Of a stretch of 57,571 bases of DNA, positions 25,803 to 34,525 are shown piece by piece. Each line of letters opens with the position of its first letter. The first letter of the stretch is position 1. The translations under genes and the position numbers were made by a program. The notes beneath the pieces are model-generated. The model was not told the origin of the DNA. It saw nothing but the letters and a program-made list of their open reading frames with translations, and searched no databases. The stretch comes from Marinilabilia salmonicolor JCM 21150. GTDB lineage: Bacteria; Bacteroidota; Bacteroidia; Bacteroidales; Marinilabiliaceae. The stretch is taken from the NCBI RefSeq assembly GCF_000259075.1, contig NZ_AJKI01000042.1, positions 1 to 57,571 of the forward strand, in the 5' to 3' direction.

Positions 25803-26697
25803 TTATAAAGGAATTATTCTGGCAGGAGGTTCAGGAACCAGGTTGTATCCGGCCACCCAAAGCATATCAAAACAGATCATTCCGGTTTACGACAAGCCCA
25901 TGATCTATTATCCGCTGTCGGTTTTAATGCTTTCCGGCATACGGGAAATACTGGTTATTTCAACTCCTCACGATCTTCCATTGTACAAACGACTATTTGC
26001 CGATGGCAGCCAGTGGGGATTAAAAATTGAATATGCAGAACAACCTTCGCCCGACGGACTTGCCCAGGCATTTATCATAGGAGAGAATTTTATCGGAGAT
26101 TCTCCCGTGAGTCTGATTCTGGGTGACAATATTTTCTACGGTTATGAATTCAGCCGGATTCTGAATGAAGTATCTCCCCGGGAAGACAATGCCTTTATTT
26201 TCGGATATTACGTCAATGACCCGGAGCGATATGGAGTGGCCGAATTTGATGATCAGGGCAAAGTTCTGAGCATTGAGGAAAAACCGGATCATCCCAAATC
26301 AAATTATGCAGTTACAGGACTCTATTTTTATCCACCTGATGTGGTTGAAAAAGCTAAAAAGTTAAAACCCAGTGCCCGGGGAGAATTGGAAATCACCGAT
26401 CTGAATAAACTTTATCTTGAAGAAAACAGGCTTAAGACAAAACTTCTCGGACGCGGTATGGCATGGCTGGACACCGGAACACACGATAGCTTGCTGCAGG
26501 CTTCCAATTTTATTGCCACCATCGAAAACCGTCAGGGATTGAAAGTGGCCTGTATCGAGGAAATTGCCTACAAAAGGGAGTACATCAACCGCGAGCAATT
26601 ACTAAAACTGGCTGAACCCCTGAAAAAAAATGAATACGGACAGTATCTGATTAAGATTGCCAATCAGAATCTGAGAACCATTCAAAAACAATTATAA
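25795..26697 (+). CDS. rfbA: Glucose-1-phosphate thymidylyltransferase
   Basis: The 300-residue protein has the nucleotidyltransferase signature [11 protein letters not shown] near its start and the conserved [10 protein letters not shown] and EEKPDHPKS. It makes dTDP-glucose from glucose-1-phosphate and dTTP, the first step of dTDP-L-rhamnose synthesis. It overlaps the upstream gene by 8 bases and is followed by rfbC and rfbD with 8-base gaps, so it lies in an operon. The second enzyme of the pathway, rfbB, is missing from this cluster. Confidence 0.96.
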   Translation: MSNYKGIILAGGSGTRLYPATQSISKQIIPVYDKPMIYYPLSVLMLSGIREILVISTPHDLPLYKRLFADGSQWGLKIEYAEQPSPDGLAQAFIIGENFIGDSPVSLILGDNIFYGYEFSRILNEVSPREDNAFIFGYYVNDPERYGVAEFDDQGKVLSIEEKPDHPKSNYAVTGLYFYPPDVVEKAKKLKPSARGELEITDLNKLYLEENRLKTKLLGRGMAWLDTGTHDSLLQASNFIATIENRQGLKVACIEEIAYKREYINREQLLKLAEPLKKNEYGQYLIKIANQNLRTIQKQL

Positions 26698-26705
26698 TAG
26701 CGAAT

Positions 26706-27266
26706 ATGCAGATATTGCAAACAAAAATTCCCGGCTTATTAATCATTGAACCCGACGTTTTTGAAGATCAACGGGGATATTTTTTTGAATCCTACAATCA
26801 GGAAAGATATATAGCAGCAGGATTTGACACCCGGTTTATACAGGACAACATTTCCTCTTCGGTACGCGGTGTAATCAGGGGACTCCATTATCAACTTGCG
26901 CCTTATTCACAGGCAAAACTCATCCAGGTCCTGAAAGGAACGGTGCTTGATATCGCAGTAGATTTGCGGCAGGGTTCTCCCACCTTTGGCGAACATTATT
27001 CCATAGAACTCTCTGAGAAAAACCGCCGTCAGTTTTTTGTTCCCCGCGGCTTTGCTCACGGCTTCTCTGTCTTGAGCAAGGAGGTACTATTCCATTACAA
27101 ATGTGACAATTTTTACAACCGGGAAGCTGAGAGAGGAATCAACTTTAACGATGCTCAGTTAAATATAGACTGGCAGATTCCCGAACAGGAAGCCATCGTA
27201 TCGGGAAAAGATCAGGCACTTCCTTCATTTAAGGAAGCTGAACGTAATTTTGTATTCAGACACTAA
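26706..27266 (+). CDS. rfbC: dTDP-4-dehydrorhamnose 3,5-epimerase
   Basis: The 186-residue cupin has the catalytic histidine in VIRGLHYQ (near residue 61), and the motifs KLIQVLKGTVLDIAVDLR and FVPRGFAHGF. It epimerises C3 and C5 of dTDP-4-keto-6-deoxyglucose. Length is typical. It sits between rfbA and rfbD with 8-base spacers. Confidence 0.97.
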   Translation: MQILQTKIPGLLIIEPDVFEDQRGYFFESYNQERYIAAGFDTRFIQDNISSSVRGVIRGLHYQLAPYSQAKLIQVLKGTVLDIAVDLRQGSPTFGEHYSIELSEKNRRQFFVPRGFAHGFSVLSKEVLFHYKCDNFYNREAERGINFNDAQLNIDWQIPEQEAIVSGKDQALPSFKEAERNFVFRH

Positions 27267-27274
27267 AGAACTTT

Positions 27275-28141
27275 ATGAAAAAAATACTTATCATCGGACG
27301 TGAAGGTCAACTGGGAAGCACACTAACAGAGCAAGCAGAAAATATACAATGGGCTGATTTTTTCCACACCACTGTTGATACACTGGATTTAATGGATGCA
27401 TCAGCCATCAGCAATTATTTTAAAGACAAGAATTTCGACTTCATCATTAATTGCGCTGCCTATACCGCAGTGGATCGTGCGGAAACAGATACTGCCCCCG
27501 CATGGCGATTAAATGCCGAAGCCGCCAATGAACTGGCAGCAGAAGCAGCACGAATGGGAGCATACTTCATACACATATCAACCGATTATGTATTTGGCGG
27601 AACCCATTTCCAGCCCCTGAAACCTGATGATTCTAAGACACCAGATTCAGTTTATGGAAAATCAAAACTTCAGGGCGAACTGGATGTGTTGCAACAACAA
27701 CCTCAAAGTATTATTATCCGAACTTCATGGCTCTATTCTATCTATGGAAAAAACTTTTTAAAAACCATGCTACAGCTGGGCAGGGAACGGGATTCGCTGA
27801 ATGTGGTTTTCGATCAGGTGGGCACCCCTACCCTGGCCGACGATCTGGCAAATACCATTCTCACTATCATAGAAAAGGTTGTTACAGATAAAAAAGAATT
27901 TATTCCGGGAGTTTACCATTTTTCCAATGAGGGAGTCTGCAGTTGGTACGATTTCACCAAGGCCATTTTTCATGAAACAGGCATCTCATGTAAGGTTACC
28001 CCTGTTGAATCGGACCAGTTTCCCACACCTGCTCCCAGACCATACTTCTCAGTGATGGACAAGTCTAAAATAAAACAGACTTATGATATAGAAATTACAC
28101 ATTGGCAGGATAGCCTGAGAAAATGCCTCAGAAAATTATAA
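27275..28141 (+). CDS. rfbD: dTDP-4-dehydrorhamnose reductase
   Basis: The 288-residue reductase has the Rossmann motif GREGQLGSTL, the loop NCAAYTAVDRAE, the STDYVFGG strand and the catalytic Y-x3-K in SVYGKSKLQGE. It performs the last NAD(P)H-dependent step to dTDP-L-rhamnose. It ends the tight sugar-nucleotide operon. The phosphohexomutase gene follows after 137 bases. Confidence 0.96.
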   Translation: MKKILIIGREGQLGSTLTEQAENIQWADFFHTTVDTLDLMDASAISNYFKDKNFDFIINCAAYTAVDRAETDTAPAWRLNAEAANELAAEAARMGAYFIHISTDYVFGGTHFQPLKPDDSKTPDSVYGKSKLQGELDVLQQQPQSIIIRTSWLYSIYGKNFLKTMLQLGRERDSLNVVFDQVGTPTLADDLANTILTIIEKVVTDKKEFIPGVYHFSNEGVCSWYDFTKAIFHETGISCKVTPVESDQFPTPAPRPYFSVMDKSKIKQTYDIEITHWQDSLRKCLRKL

Positions 28142-28278
28142 TGTAATAAGCATGAAGTTTAACTTTCTCAAACCATCCGCGAGCTGCCCCTGTTAATGGG
28201 AAAAGACCTGTATCATCAGGCTTCCCAAAAAAATATTGCACCAGAAAAAAATAAGAATAAAACTAAAAACATACTGTC

Positions 28279-30036
28279 ATGACTAAAGAAAAAATCCCTG
28301 CACAAGTAATTGAAAAAGCAAATCAATGGCTTAACGGAAAATATGATGATGAGACAAAAGCTTCAGTACAAAAGATGATGGATGCAAACGACTCCTCAGA
28401 GTTGATTGATGCTTTCTACAAAGATCTGGAATTTGGTACCGGTGGTTTGCGGGGAGTTATGGGGGTTGGAAGTAACCGCATGAATCGCTATACTGTAGGG
28501 ACTGCCACTCAGGGACTGGCCAATTATCTGAAGAAAGAGTTCAGTAATCTCCCGGAAATAAAAGTAGTCATTGGATACGATTGCAGGAACAACAGTCGCT
28601 ATTTTGCTGAAACAGCTGCAAATATATTCTCGGCAAATGGAATTCGGGCATTTATTTTTGAAGATTTGAGGCCAACTCCGGAAATCTCCTATGCCATTAG
28701 AGAACTCAAGTGTCAGAGTGGCATCATTCTTACCGCTTCTCACAACCCCAAAGAGTACAACGGATATAAAGCTTACTGGGAAGATGGTGCACAGATACTG
28801 GGACCACACGACAAAAACATTATCAATGAAGTCCAAAGCATCACTGATGTGGAAGACATAAAATTTGATGGCAACGAAGAACTGATTGAAACGCTCGGGG
28901 CCGCCATGGATGAAAAATTCATTCAGGAAGTAACAGCACTTTCATTTAATCCGGATGTGGTACAAAGGCAAAAGGACATGAAGATTGTATTCAGTCCTAT
29001 TCATGGAACAACAGTAAAAATGGTGCCTGCAGCCCTGGAACGGATGGGATTCAAAAACGTGATTCATGTTCCTGAACAAGACGTGGTAAGCGGCGATTTT
29101 CCCACTGTGATCTCTCCCAATCCGGAAGAACCGGCAGCCCTGGAAATGGCCATCAATAAAGCAAAAGAAACCAATGCCGACATTGTTATAGCAACCGATC
29201 CCGACGGAGACCGTCTGGGTATTGCCGTACGTAACGAGGAGAATGAGTTCGTGCTGGTCAACGGAAACCAGACTGCCATACTGCTCACCTGGTATATGCT
29301 GAACCAATGGAAAGAAAAGGGAATGCTTACAGGAAAAGAATTTACCGTTAAAACCATCGTTACCTCCGAACTAATAAAGACCATTGCCGATCAAGCAGGT
29401 GTGGAATGTTTTGACACATATACCGGCTTTAAATGGATCGCAGGGGTGATTCGCGAAAACGAGGGCATCAAAAAATACATTTGCGGAGGCGAAGAAAGCT
29501 ATGGTTTTATGCCCGGTGATTATGTCAGAGATAAAGATTCCGTGGGTTCGATTGTTATGATTAGTGAGATTGCTGCATGGGCAAAAGATCAGAACAAATC
29601 GGTTTATGACTTGCTGAAAGATATTTACATCGAAAACGGATTCTCTCAGGAAAAGATGAAATACATCGTGCGTAAAGGCAAAAGCGGTGCAGAAGAGATT
29701 GAAGCTTTGATGAAAAAATTCCGAGACACCCCTCCGGCACAACTTGGCGGCTCAAAGGTAAGCCTGATGAAGGACTATCTGACCTTAAAAGCAAAAAATC
29801 TTATCTCAGGAGAAACGACCGACATTACCGATAAACCCACCACCTCAAATGTACTGCAGTTCTTTACAGAGGATGGTTCCAAAGTCTCGGTTCGTCCATC
29901 CGGAACAGAACCAAAAATAAAGTTCTATTTTGAAGTGAGAGACAATATGAAGAACCGGGAGGAGTTTAACTCTGTATCGGCCAAAGCACTGAAAAAGATA
30001 GACAGCATCATGACCGACATGGAAGTGGGCGAATAG
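28279..30036 (+). CDS. Phospho-sugar mutase (phosphoglucomutase/phosphomannomutase family)
   Basis: The 585-residue protein has all four alpha-D-phosphohexomutase motifs: active serine in TASHNPKEYNG (Ser154), metal loop DPDGDR (307-312), sugar loop GGEESYGF, and phosphate loop RPSGTEPKIKFYFE. It interconverts hexose-1- and hexose-6-phosphate. As the gene after rfbACD it can supply glucose-1-phosphate for RfbA and for UDP-glucose. The family does not separate glucose from mannose specificity from sequence alone. It ends with a strong terminator. Confidence 0.93.
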   Translation: MTKEKIPAQVIEKANQWLNGKYDDETKASVQKMMDANDSSELIDAFYKDLEFGTGGLRGVMGVGSNRMNRYTVGTATQGLANYLKKEFSNLPEIKVVIGYDCRNNSRYFAETAANIFSANGIRAFIFEDLRPTPEISYAIRELKCQSGIILTASHNPKEYNGYKAYWEDGAQILGPHDKNIINEVQSITDVEDIKFDGNEELIETLGAAMDEKFIQEVTALSFNPDVVQRQKDMKIVFSPIHGTTVKMVPAALERMGFKNVIHVPEQDVVSGDFPTVISPNPEEPAALEMAINKAKETNADIVIATDPDGDRLGIAVRNEENEFVLVNGNQTAILLTWYMLNQWKEKGMLTGKEFTVKTIVTSELIKTIADQAGVECFDTYTGFKWIAGVIRENEGIKKYICGGEESYGFMPGDYVRDKDSVGSIVMISEIAAWAKDQNKSVYDLLKDIYIENGFSQEKMKYIVRKGKSGAEEIEALMKKFRDTPPAQLGGSKVSLMKDYLTLKAKNLISGETTDITDKPTTSNVLQFFTEDGSKVSVRPSGTEPKIKFYFEVRDNMKNREEFNSVSAKALKKIDSIMTDMEVGE

Positions 30037-30054
30037 AAGAAAAGTGAATTTTGT

Positions 30055-30088
30055 AAAAGGGTTTTGCTTCCTGCATAACCCTTTTTTT
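30055..30088 (+). terminator. Intrinsic terminator of the phosphohexomutase gene
   Basis: AAAGGGTT (30056-30063) pairs with AACCCTTT (30077-30084), followed by a run of T. Confidence 0.85.
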
Positions 30089-30095
30089 ATATTGC

Positions 30096-31517
30096 CTAAT
30101 CCCCAAAAAATGCATCCGGGAAATTAACCAGGTAAACCCGCTCAGTACCACGGGTTATGGCAGTATAAAGCCACCTCAGGAAATCCCTAGAGAGATACTC
30201 TTCCGTAAAATATCCGAGGTCTACAAAAACTGCTTTCCACTGGCCACCCTGAGATTTATGACAGGTCATTGCATAGGCAAATTTCACCTGTAAAGCATTG
30301 TAAAAGTCATTTTCCCGGGTGCTGTCAAAGCGTCTTTTGGAATCCGGTTCATCCTGATAATCTTCCATGATCTTATAGAAGAAAGCTTCCTGCTCATCCT
30401 GTCTAAGACCGGCACCCGGAAGCGAAACTGAGTCCATCAGAATCTTTACATCCAGTTCCACCTCTTTATAATCTACAAGCCGCAGCACCACATCAGCAAA
30501 CCTGCGCCCGTAAAGCTCCTGATGGCCGGTAATTCGTGCCACCTCTGCAATATCACCATTGGCAATGAAATTAACTTTATCATCCTCTTTAACCCAATGA
30601 TAATTGTTTTTCATTACCAAAAGATAATCCCCAACGGTAAGCTCCTCCTCTCTGAAAAGCATGGAGTTTCGGATACCCTGATTGTAAAGGTTGGCTCTTT
30701 TATTGGTACGACATACCACCAAAGTCTCTTCCTGACCAAAATGGCTGTAACAATAGTCGAGTTCCTCCATCAGCTCAGCACCGGTAATGCGAAAAAAATC
30801 AGGAAATTCATCAACCACAAAAGCAGGATAAGAGCCGTCCTGAACACCGCTCCCAAGCATGTCGCGTAAATGAGTCGCGTTGGTAAGAATACCGCTGTCT
30901 GCCTTTTGTCGAACCACATCAGTGAGTGTGGCATTGTAAACCATAAGGCCATAAGCTTCAATATTCCCCTTCTCCAAAGCCGGGCTAAGAGATATACCCA
31001 CCGGTGGAAGCTGTGCGTCGTCTCCGATAAACAGAATGCTGCAATTGGAAGCAGAAAAAACAAACTTCAGTAAGTCATCCAGCAGACGACCGGACCCAAA
31101 AAGGCTGGCACTTCCATCATTGGCAATCATAGAAGCCTCATCCACAACGAATAAAGTATCCTTATGAAGATTTTTATTCAGATCAAAAGCGGCAAACCCG
31201 TCCCTGGATGACTGTTGCCGGTAAATTTTTTTATGGATGGTATAAGCAGGCATTCCCACACTATTGGACAAAACTTTCGCCGCGCGTCCGGTTGGAGCCA
31301 ACAAAAAAGCTTTCTGTTTCAGTTCCGAAAGTACCTGTACAACCGCCTTAACCATGGTAGTCTTTCCGGTTCCGGCATATCCTTTTAAAATAAAGGCAGA
31401 CCGGTCCGTTGGTGTTGCCAGAAACTCTCCGAGTACACCGGCTGCCTCCTCCTGTGACGCAGTAGGCAAAAAACCTAAACCATCAATCAGTTTTGTCTTT
31501 AAAAAATCCTGCAGCAT
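30096..31517 (-). CDS. RecD2-like ATP-dependent DNA helicase
   Basis: The protein (473 residues from ATG 31517, 475 from the ATG at 31523) has Walker A GYAGTGKTT near residue 46, Walker B VVDEASM, and the UvrD-type C-terminal helicase motif AMTCHKSQGGQWKAVFVD with a final TAITRGTERVYLV. This is superfamily 1B, as in RecD2/TraA/Pif1 relatives. It is shorter than RecD2 of Deinococcus and lacks its N-terminal extension. Role: unwinding in repair, not proven. It stands alone between a terminator and a divergent membrane-protein gene. Confidence 0.88.
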   Translation of the reverse strand: MLQDFLKTKLIDGLGFLPTASQEEAAGVLGEFLATPTDRSAFILKGYAGTGKTTMVKAVVQVLSELKQKAFLLAPTGRAAKVLSNSVGMPAYTIHKKIYRQQSSRDGFAAFDLNKNLHKDTLFVVDEASMIANDGSASLFGSGRLLDDLLKFVFSASNCSILFIGDDAQLPPVGISLSPALEKGNIEAYGLMVYNATLTDVVRQKADSGILTNATHLRDMLGSGVQDGSYPAFVVDEFPDFFRITGAELMEELDYCYSHFGQEETLVVCRTNKRANLYNQGIRNSMLFREEELTVGDYLLVMKNNYHWVKEDDKVNFIANGDIAEVARITGHQELYGRRFADVVLRLVDYKEVELDVKILMDSVSLPGAGLRQDEQEAFFYKIMEDYQDEPDSKRRFDSTRENDFYNALQVKFAYAMTCHKSQGGQWKAVFVDLGYFTEEYLSRDFLRWLYTAITRGTERVYLVNFPDAFFGD

Positions 31518-31652
31518 ATCCAACCAATTTGTACCTCGAAACAGCCTGATTTCATTTCCACTTCAATACCATATTTTACAAGCGCTGAAACAATAATGCA
31601 CAAAGATTTGCGAATTATTTCAGATAAAGAAATGAAGGTTTGATTTTTTTTA

Positions 31653-31660
31653 TAAATTTG
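31653..31660 (+). promoter_or_regulatory. Bacteroidota -7 element of the 31694 operon
   Basis: TAAATTTG matches TAnnTTTG and lies 33 bases before the ATG at 31694. It would be inside the reading frame if translation began at 31640, so it supports the later start. Confidence 0.5.
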
Positions 31661-31693
31661 TGCTTTCAAATAAAAAACAAAATCCGAAAAATA

Positions 31694-32323
31694 ATGAAAA
31701 CAGCAATCCAGATTATTCTGACAGTTGCCATTCTTGCATTGGGTTATCTGTGTGTAGAGAGCATTCAAAAGCCAGTAAGATTCAAGCAGGCACACAACGA
31801 AAGGAAAGAAAAAGTAATTGAAAGACTGGAAGGAATCCGCGAAGCTCAACGGGCCTATAAAACTCTGAACGGGAAATTTACCGGCAGCTTTGACACCCTC
31901 ATTGAGTTTATCAACAATGATTCTCTTCGTCTTGTTAAAATGGAAGGACGTCTGACTGACAGCATGCTGGAAGCAGGAATGACCGAGTTAGAAGCTCTGA
32001 AAAGAGGAATCATCAAAAGGGATACTATTTTTGTTTCTGTAAAAGATTCACTTTTCAACAAAAACTTCATCCCAGACTCACTAAGGTACGTACCATTTAC
32101 CAGCAAAGAAGAATTCCAAATGGAGGCCACAACAATCAATACAGCTTCCGGGGTTGAAGTTCCAATTTTTGAAGCAAAAGTACACAACAACACTTACCTC
32201 AATGGTCTTGAAGAGCAGGAAATTATTAACCTGAACGATGCAGACCTTGCGTACGAAAGATATCCGGGATTGAAAGTTGGTTCACTCACTGAGGCCAATA
32301 ACAGCGCCGGTAACTGGGAATAA
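31694..32323 (+). CDS. Membrane-anchored protein of unknown function
   Basis: I do not recognise a named family. From ATG 31694 the product has 209 residues: MKTAIQ, a hydrophobic segment (about 4-24), then a charged helix (HNERKEKVIERLEGIREAQRAYKT). The helix-then-loop pattern RAYKTLNGKFTGSFDTLIEFI recalls pseudopilin-like or periplasmic helical domains but is not a match I can prove. It is probably anchored in the inner membrane with the body in the periplasm. The DUF3822 gene starts 14 bases later and rsmD overlaps that, so these three form an operon. Confidence 0.7.
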   Translation: MKTAIQIILTVAILALGYLCVESIQKPVRFKQAHNERKEKVIERLEGIREAQRAYKTLNGKFTGSFDTLIEFINNDSLRLVKMEGRLTDSMLEAGMTELEALKRGIIKRDTIFVSVKDSLFNKNFIPDSLRYVPFTSKEEFQMEATTINTASGVEVPIFEAKVHNNTYLNGLEEQEIINLNDADLAYERYPGLKVGSLTEANNSAGNWE

Positions 32324-32337
32324 CAAAAATTTTATTT

Positions 32338-33192
32338 ATGATTCCTGACCTCTCTGTGGTTGACGAAACTTACGATACAACGATTACATCGTCATATTTT
32401 TTATCCATCCAGGCAAGCCTGGATGGATTTTCTTTTTGTACACTCGATCCTGTCAGGAACAAATATGTACAATTTCGGCATTTTGCATTTAAAAATCTGA
32501 CACCTGAAGAACTTCCGGAAATTGCCGAACAGATCTTCAGGGACAATGAACTCTTAAACTTACCCTATAAAAAAGTTTTTGTTCTGATTCCCTCGCCGGT
32601 TTCAACACTGGTTCCATCAGGCCTTTTTCAGCCCGACGAAGCCCACAAATGGTTAAGCTTCACGCACCAGATTCCGTCAGGAAATGACATTGCCCATACC
32701 AATATGAAAATGGCAGATGCCTGCACTATTTTCACCATTCCCGAAAGGCTCAAAAGTCTCTTTAAGCGTCAATTTCCGGAACCACTGTTCTTTCATCAGT
32801 ATGTCCCCATGACAGAGACAAAACTGGCCGTTAGCAGACCGGGAAACAGCAAAAGTCAGGTAATAATAAACGTTCAAAACCGCTTCTTTGACCTGGTGGT
32901 TCTGGAAAAAAATAATCTGAGGCTTTGCAACACCTTTGAGATAAACGGGGAAGATGATCTCATTTATTTTACCCTTTTTGTCTTCGAACAATTACAGATA
33001 TCCCCCTCCACGGCAGAAGTACTATTTATTGGTCATCACCCTTCATCTGATGCAATTAAACAGAAGCTTGGGAAATACCTTAAACATATTAAGCAACCCG
33101 GGCTTCCATCCGGTTTTCAGTACAGTTACCTATTCAGAGATATTCCCGGCCACCAGTTTCATAACCTTTTCAGTCTTGCAGGATGCGTGTAG
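32338..33192 (+). CDS. DUF3822 family protein
   Basis: This 284-residue protein matches the Bacteroidota-specific DUF3822 family in length and context; no function is established. It begins with IPDLSVVDETYDTT, then alternating beta strands and helices as in actin/ribonuclease-H-like folds (inference). No signal peptide or membrane helix is visible. It overlaps rsmD by 10 bases. The fixed linkage to rsmD suggests a role near ribosome biogenesis, but that is speculation. Confidence 0.8.
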   Translation: MIPDLSVVDETYDTTITSSYFLSIQASLDGFSFCTLDPVRNKYVQFRHFAFKNLTPEELPEIAEQIFRDNELLNLPYKKVFVLIPSPVSTLVPSGLFQPDEAHKWLSFTHQIPSGNDIAHTNMKMADACTIFTIPERLKSLFKRQFPEPLFFHQYVPMTETKLAVSRPGNSKSQVIINVQNRFFDLVVLEKNNLRLCNTFEINGEDDLIYFTLFVFEQLQISPSTAEVLFIGHHPSSDAIKQKLGKYLKHIKQPGLPSGFQYSYLFRDIPGHQFHNLFSLAGCV

Positions 33193-33722
33193 TTAGTGGA
33201 AAATTAAAAGGCAGACGATTCTCGCCACCAGCCTCATTCAAAGCCCGTCCAACAACAGATCAGGCAAGGGAGAGCCTGTTCAACATCCTGAACAATTTGA
33301 TTTCGTTTGAGGACCAGGAAGTTTTGGATCTATTTGGTGGCACAGGAGCAATTTCATATGAGTTTGCCTCTCGTAGAGCAATTTCGGTAACCACCGTGGA
33401 AAAAAGTTTTCCCCACTTCAAATTCATAAAGACTACCTCTGAAGCATTTGGATTATCCGGAATCATCAAAATCGTAAAAGCTGATGTGTTTAAATACCTC
33501 CAAAAAGAAAACAAAGCCTACTCCCTGATTTTCGCTGATCCTCCCTTCAGCCTACCTCATTTGAAGGAATTACCATCCATTATAATCAAATCCAAAGCTC
33601 TTCAATCATCAGGCATATTCATTTTAGAACATGGTCCCGATAACAACTTCGAAGATCATCCCAATTTTTGGCAACAACGCAATTACGGGAAAGTAAACTT
33701 TTCGTTTTTTCAGCACAAATAA
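33183..33722 (+). CDS. rsmD: RsmD-type 16S rRNA guanine-N2 methyltransferase
   Basis: The 179-residue protein has the SAM-binding motif DLFGGTGAISYEFASR and the catalytic loop FADPPF, diagnostic of RsmD-type methyltransferases that modify G966 of 16S rRNA. The start is MRVVSGKLKGRRF, a conserved N-terminus of the family. It overlaps the DUF3822 gene by 10 bases. Confidence 0.95.
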   Translation: MRVVSGKLKGRRFSPPASFKARPTTDQARESLFNILNNLISFEDQEVLDLFGGTGAISYEFASRRAISVTTVEKSFPHFKFIKTTSEAFGLSGIIKIVKADVFKYLQKENKAYSLIFADPPFSLPHLKELPSIIIKSKALQSSGIFILEHGPDNNFEDHPNFWQQRNYGKVNFSFFQHK

Positions 33723-34178
33723 TCGATGAAGTCGGAAATCTGCCCGAAAACTAAATCTCTGGGATTGAAATCCCAGACCAGCAATATGAACCGTGCCTAT
33801 GGCACTACAAAGCCATCAAAGCTCCATCTTAGCGACTCATCTTATAATTCTACAGCTCATTCCAGCGAACAGAAAACAAAAAGGCCACAACAAAACCCCT
33901 GAACAACAAATTGAATCTCCAAGCCCAGGGATTAAATCCCCGACAACGGCATGTATCGTGCATATTGGGATTAAAACATCGTCAAAGCTCCATAGGAGCG
34001 CCCCATCTTATAATCCTGGAATTCATTCCAGGGGATAAACAAGACAAAACAAAAAGAACGACAACAAAACTTTTTAGTGGTGCGAAAAGGAACTAGACCC
34101 AGGTTTTGCATGTGGTCCGAACTCACATCTCCTGAAACAAAAAAAAGCCACTGAAATAAATCAGTGACTTTTTTTTTG
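33723..34178. repeat. Spacer with two diverged REP-like units
   Basis: Unit A is about 33754-33868 and unit B about 33914-34036. Both begin with a GGGATT-AATCCC-type hairpin (in A, CTGGGATT 33759-33766 with AATCCCAG 33769-33776). Both then run TCAAAGCTCCAT, AGCG, CATCTTATAAT and CATTCCAG in the same order. Small reading frames here are repeat artefacts. The sequence 34105-34119 recurs at 57494-57508. The tRNA terminator follows. Confidence 0.7.
34145..34178 (-). terminator. Intrinsic terminator of the tRNA-Asp pair
   Basis: GCCACTGAA and TTCAGTGAC-type arms (about 34147-34155 and 34160-34169) can pair, with a T-run on the minus strand downstream of the second tRNA. Confidence 0.75.
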
Positions 34179-34252
34179 CGGTCTGGACGGGACTCGAACC
34201 CGCGACCTTCGGCGTGACAGGCCGACATTCTAACCAACTGAACTACCAGACC
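34179..34252 (-). tRNA. tRNA-Asp (GTC), downstream copy
   Basis: On the minus strand the 74 bases fold as a tRNA. The acceptor is GGTCTGG/CCAGACC with discriminator G, the D-arm is GTTCAGTTGGTTAGAA, the anticodon loop CTGTCAC gives GTC, and the T-arm is GCGGGTTCGAGTCCCGT. The body is identical to the other copy. CCA is not encoded: GCAA follows. Confidence 0.96.
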
Positions 34253-34282
34253 AAAAGGGAGCTCTTTAATATTTTCTGGTGG

Positions 34283-34356
34283 CGGTCTGGACGGGACTCG
34301 AACCCGCGACCTTCGGCGTGACAGGCCGACATTCTAACCAACTGAACTACCAGACC
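34283..34356 (-). tRNA. tRNA-Asp (GTC), upstream copy
   Basis: It is identical to the first over the 74-base body, 30 bases away and upstream in transcription. Here CCA follows the discriminator base directly (34280-34282 on the minus strand), unlike the other copy. Both probably come from one transcript ended by the terminator at 34145-34178. Confidence 0.96.
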
Positions 34357-34457
34357 AGAAAAGAGCGCTACCCTTTTGTTTTAAAGCGTTGCAAAGATAA
34401 CGGTTCTTTTCATTCCTGCAATACAAAATGCAATTTTCTTGACCTTTTTTTTCATTA

Positions 34458-34499
34458 AAAAAAGAACCGCCAATTTAACTATTTGATAAATTGGCGGTT
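34458..34499 (-). terminator. Intrinsic terminator of pyk
   Basis: AACCGCCAATTTA (34465-34477) and TAAATTGGCGGTT (34487-34499) form a perfect 13-bp stem. On the minus strand a T-run follows. Confidence 0.92.
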
Positions 34500-34525
34500 G
34501 ATAAAATAGTAATTATTTAAAAAAA

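Noticed and set aside
33793-34038. Small reading frames in the rsmD-tRNA spacer
   Set aside because: They run through the REP-like units and translate the repeat; no start signal or family likeness.
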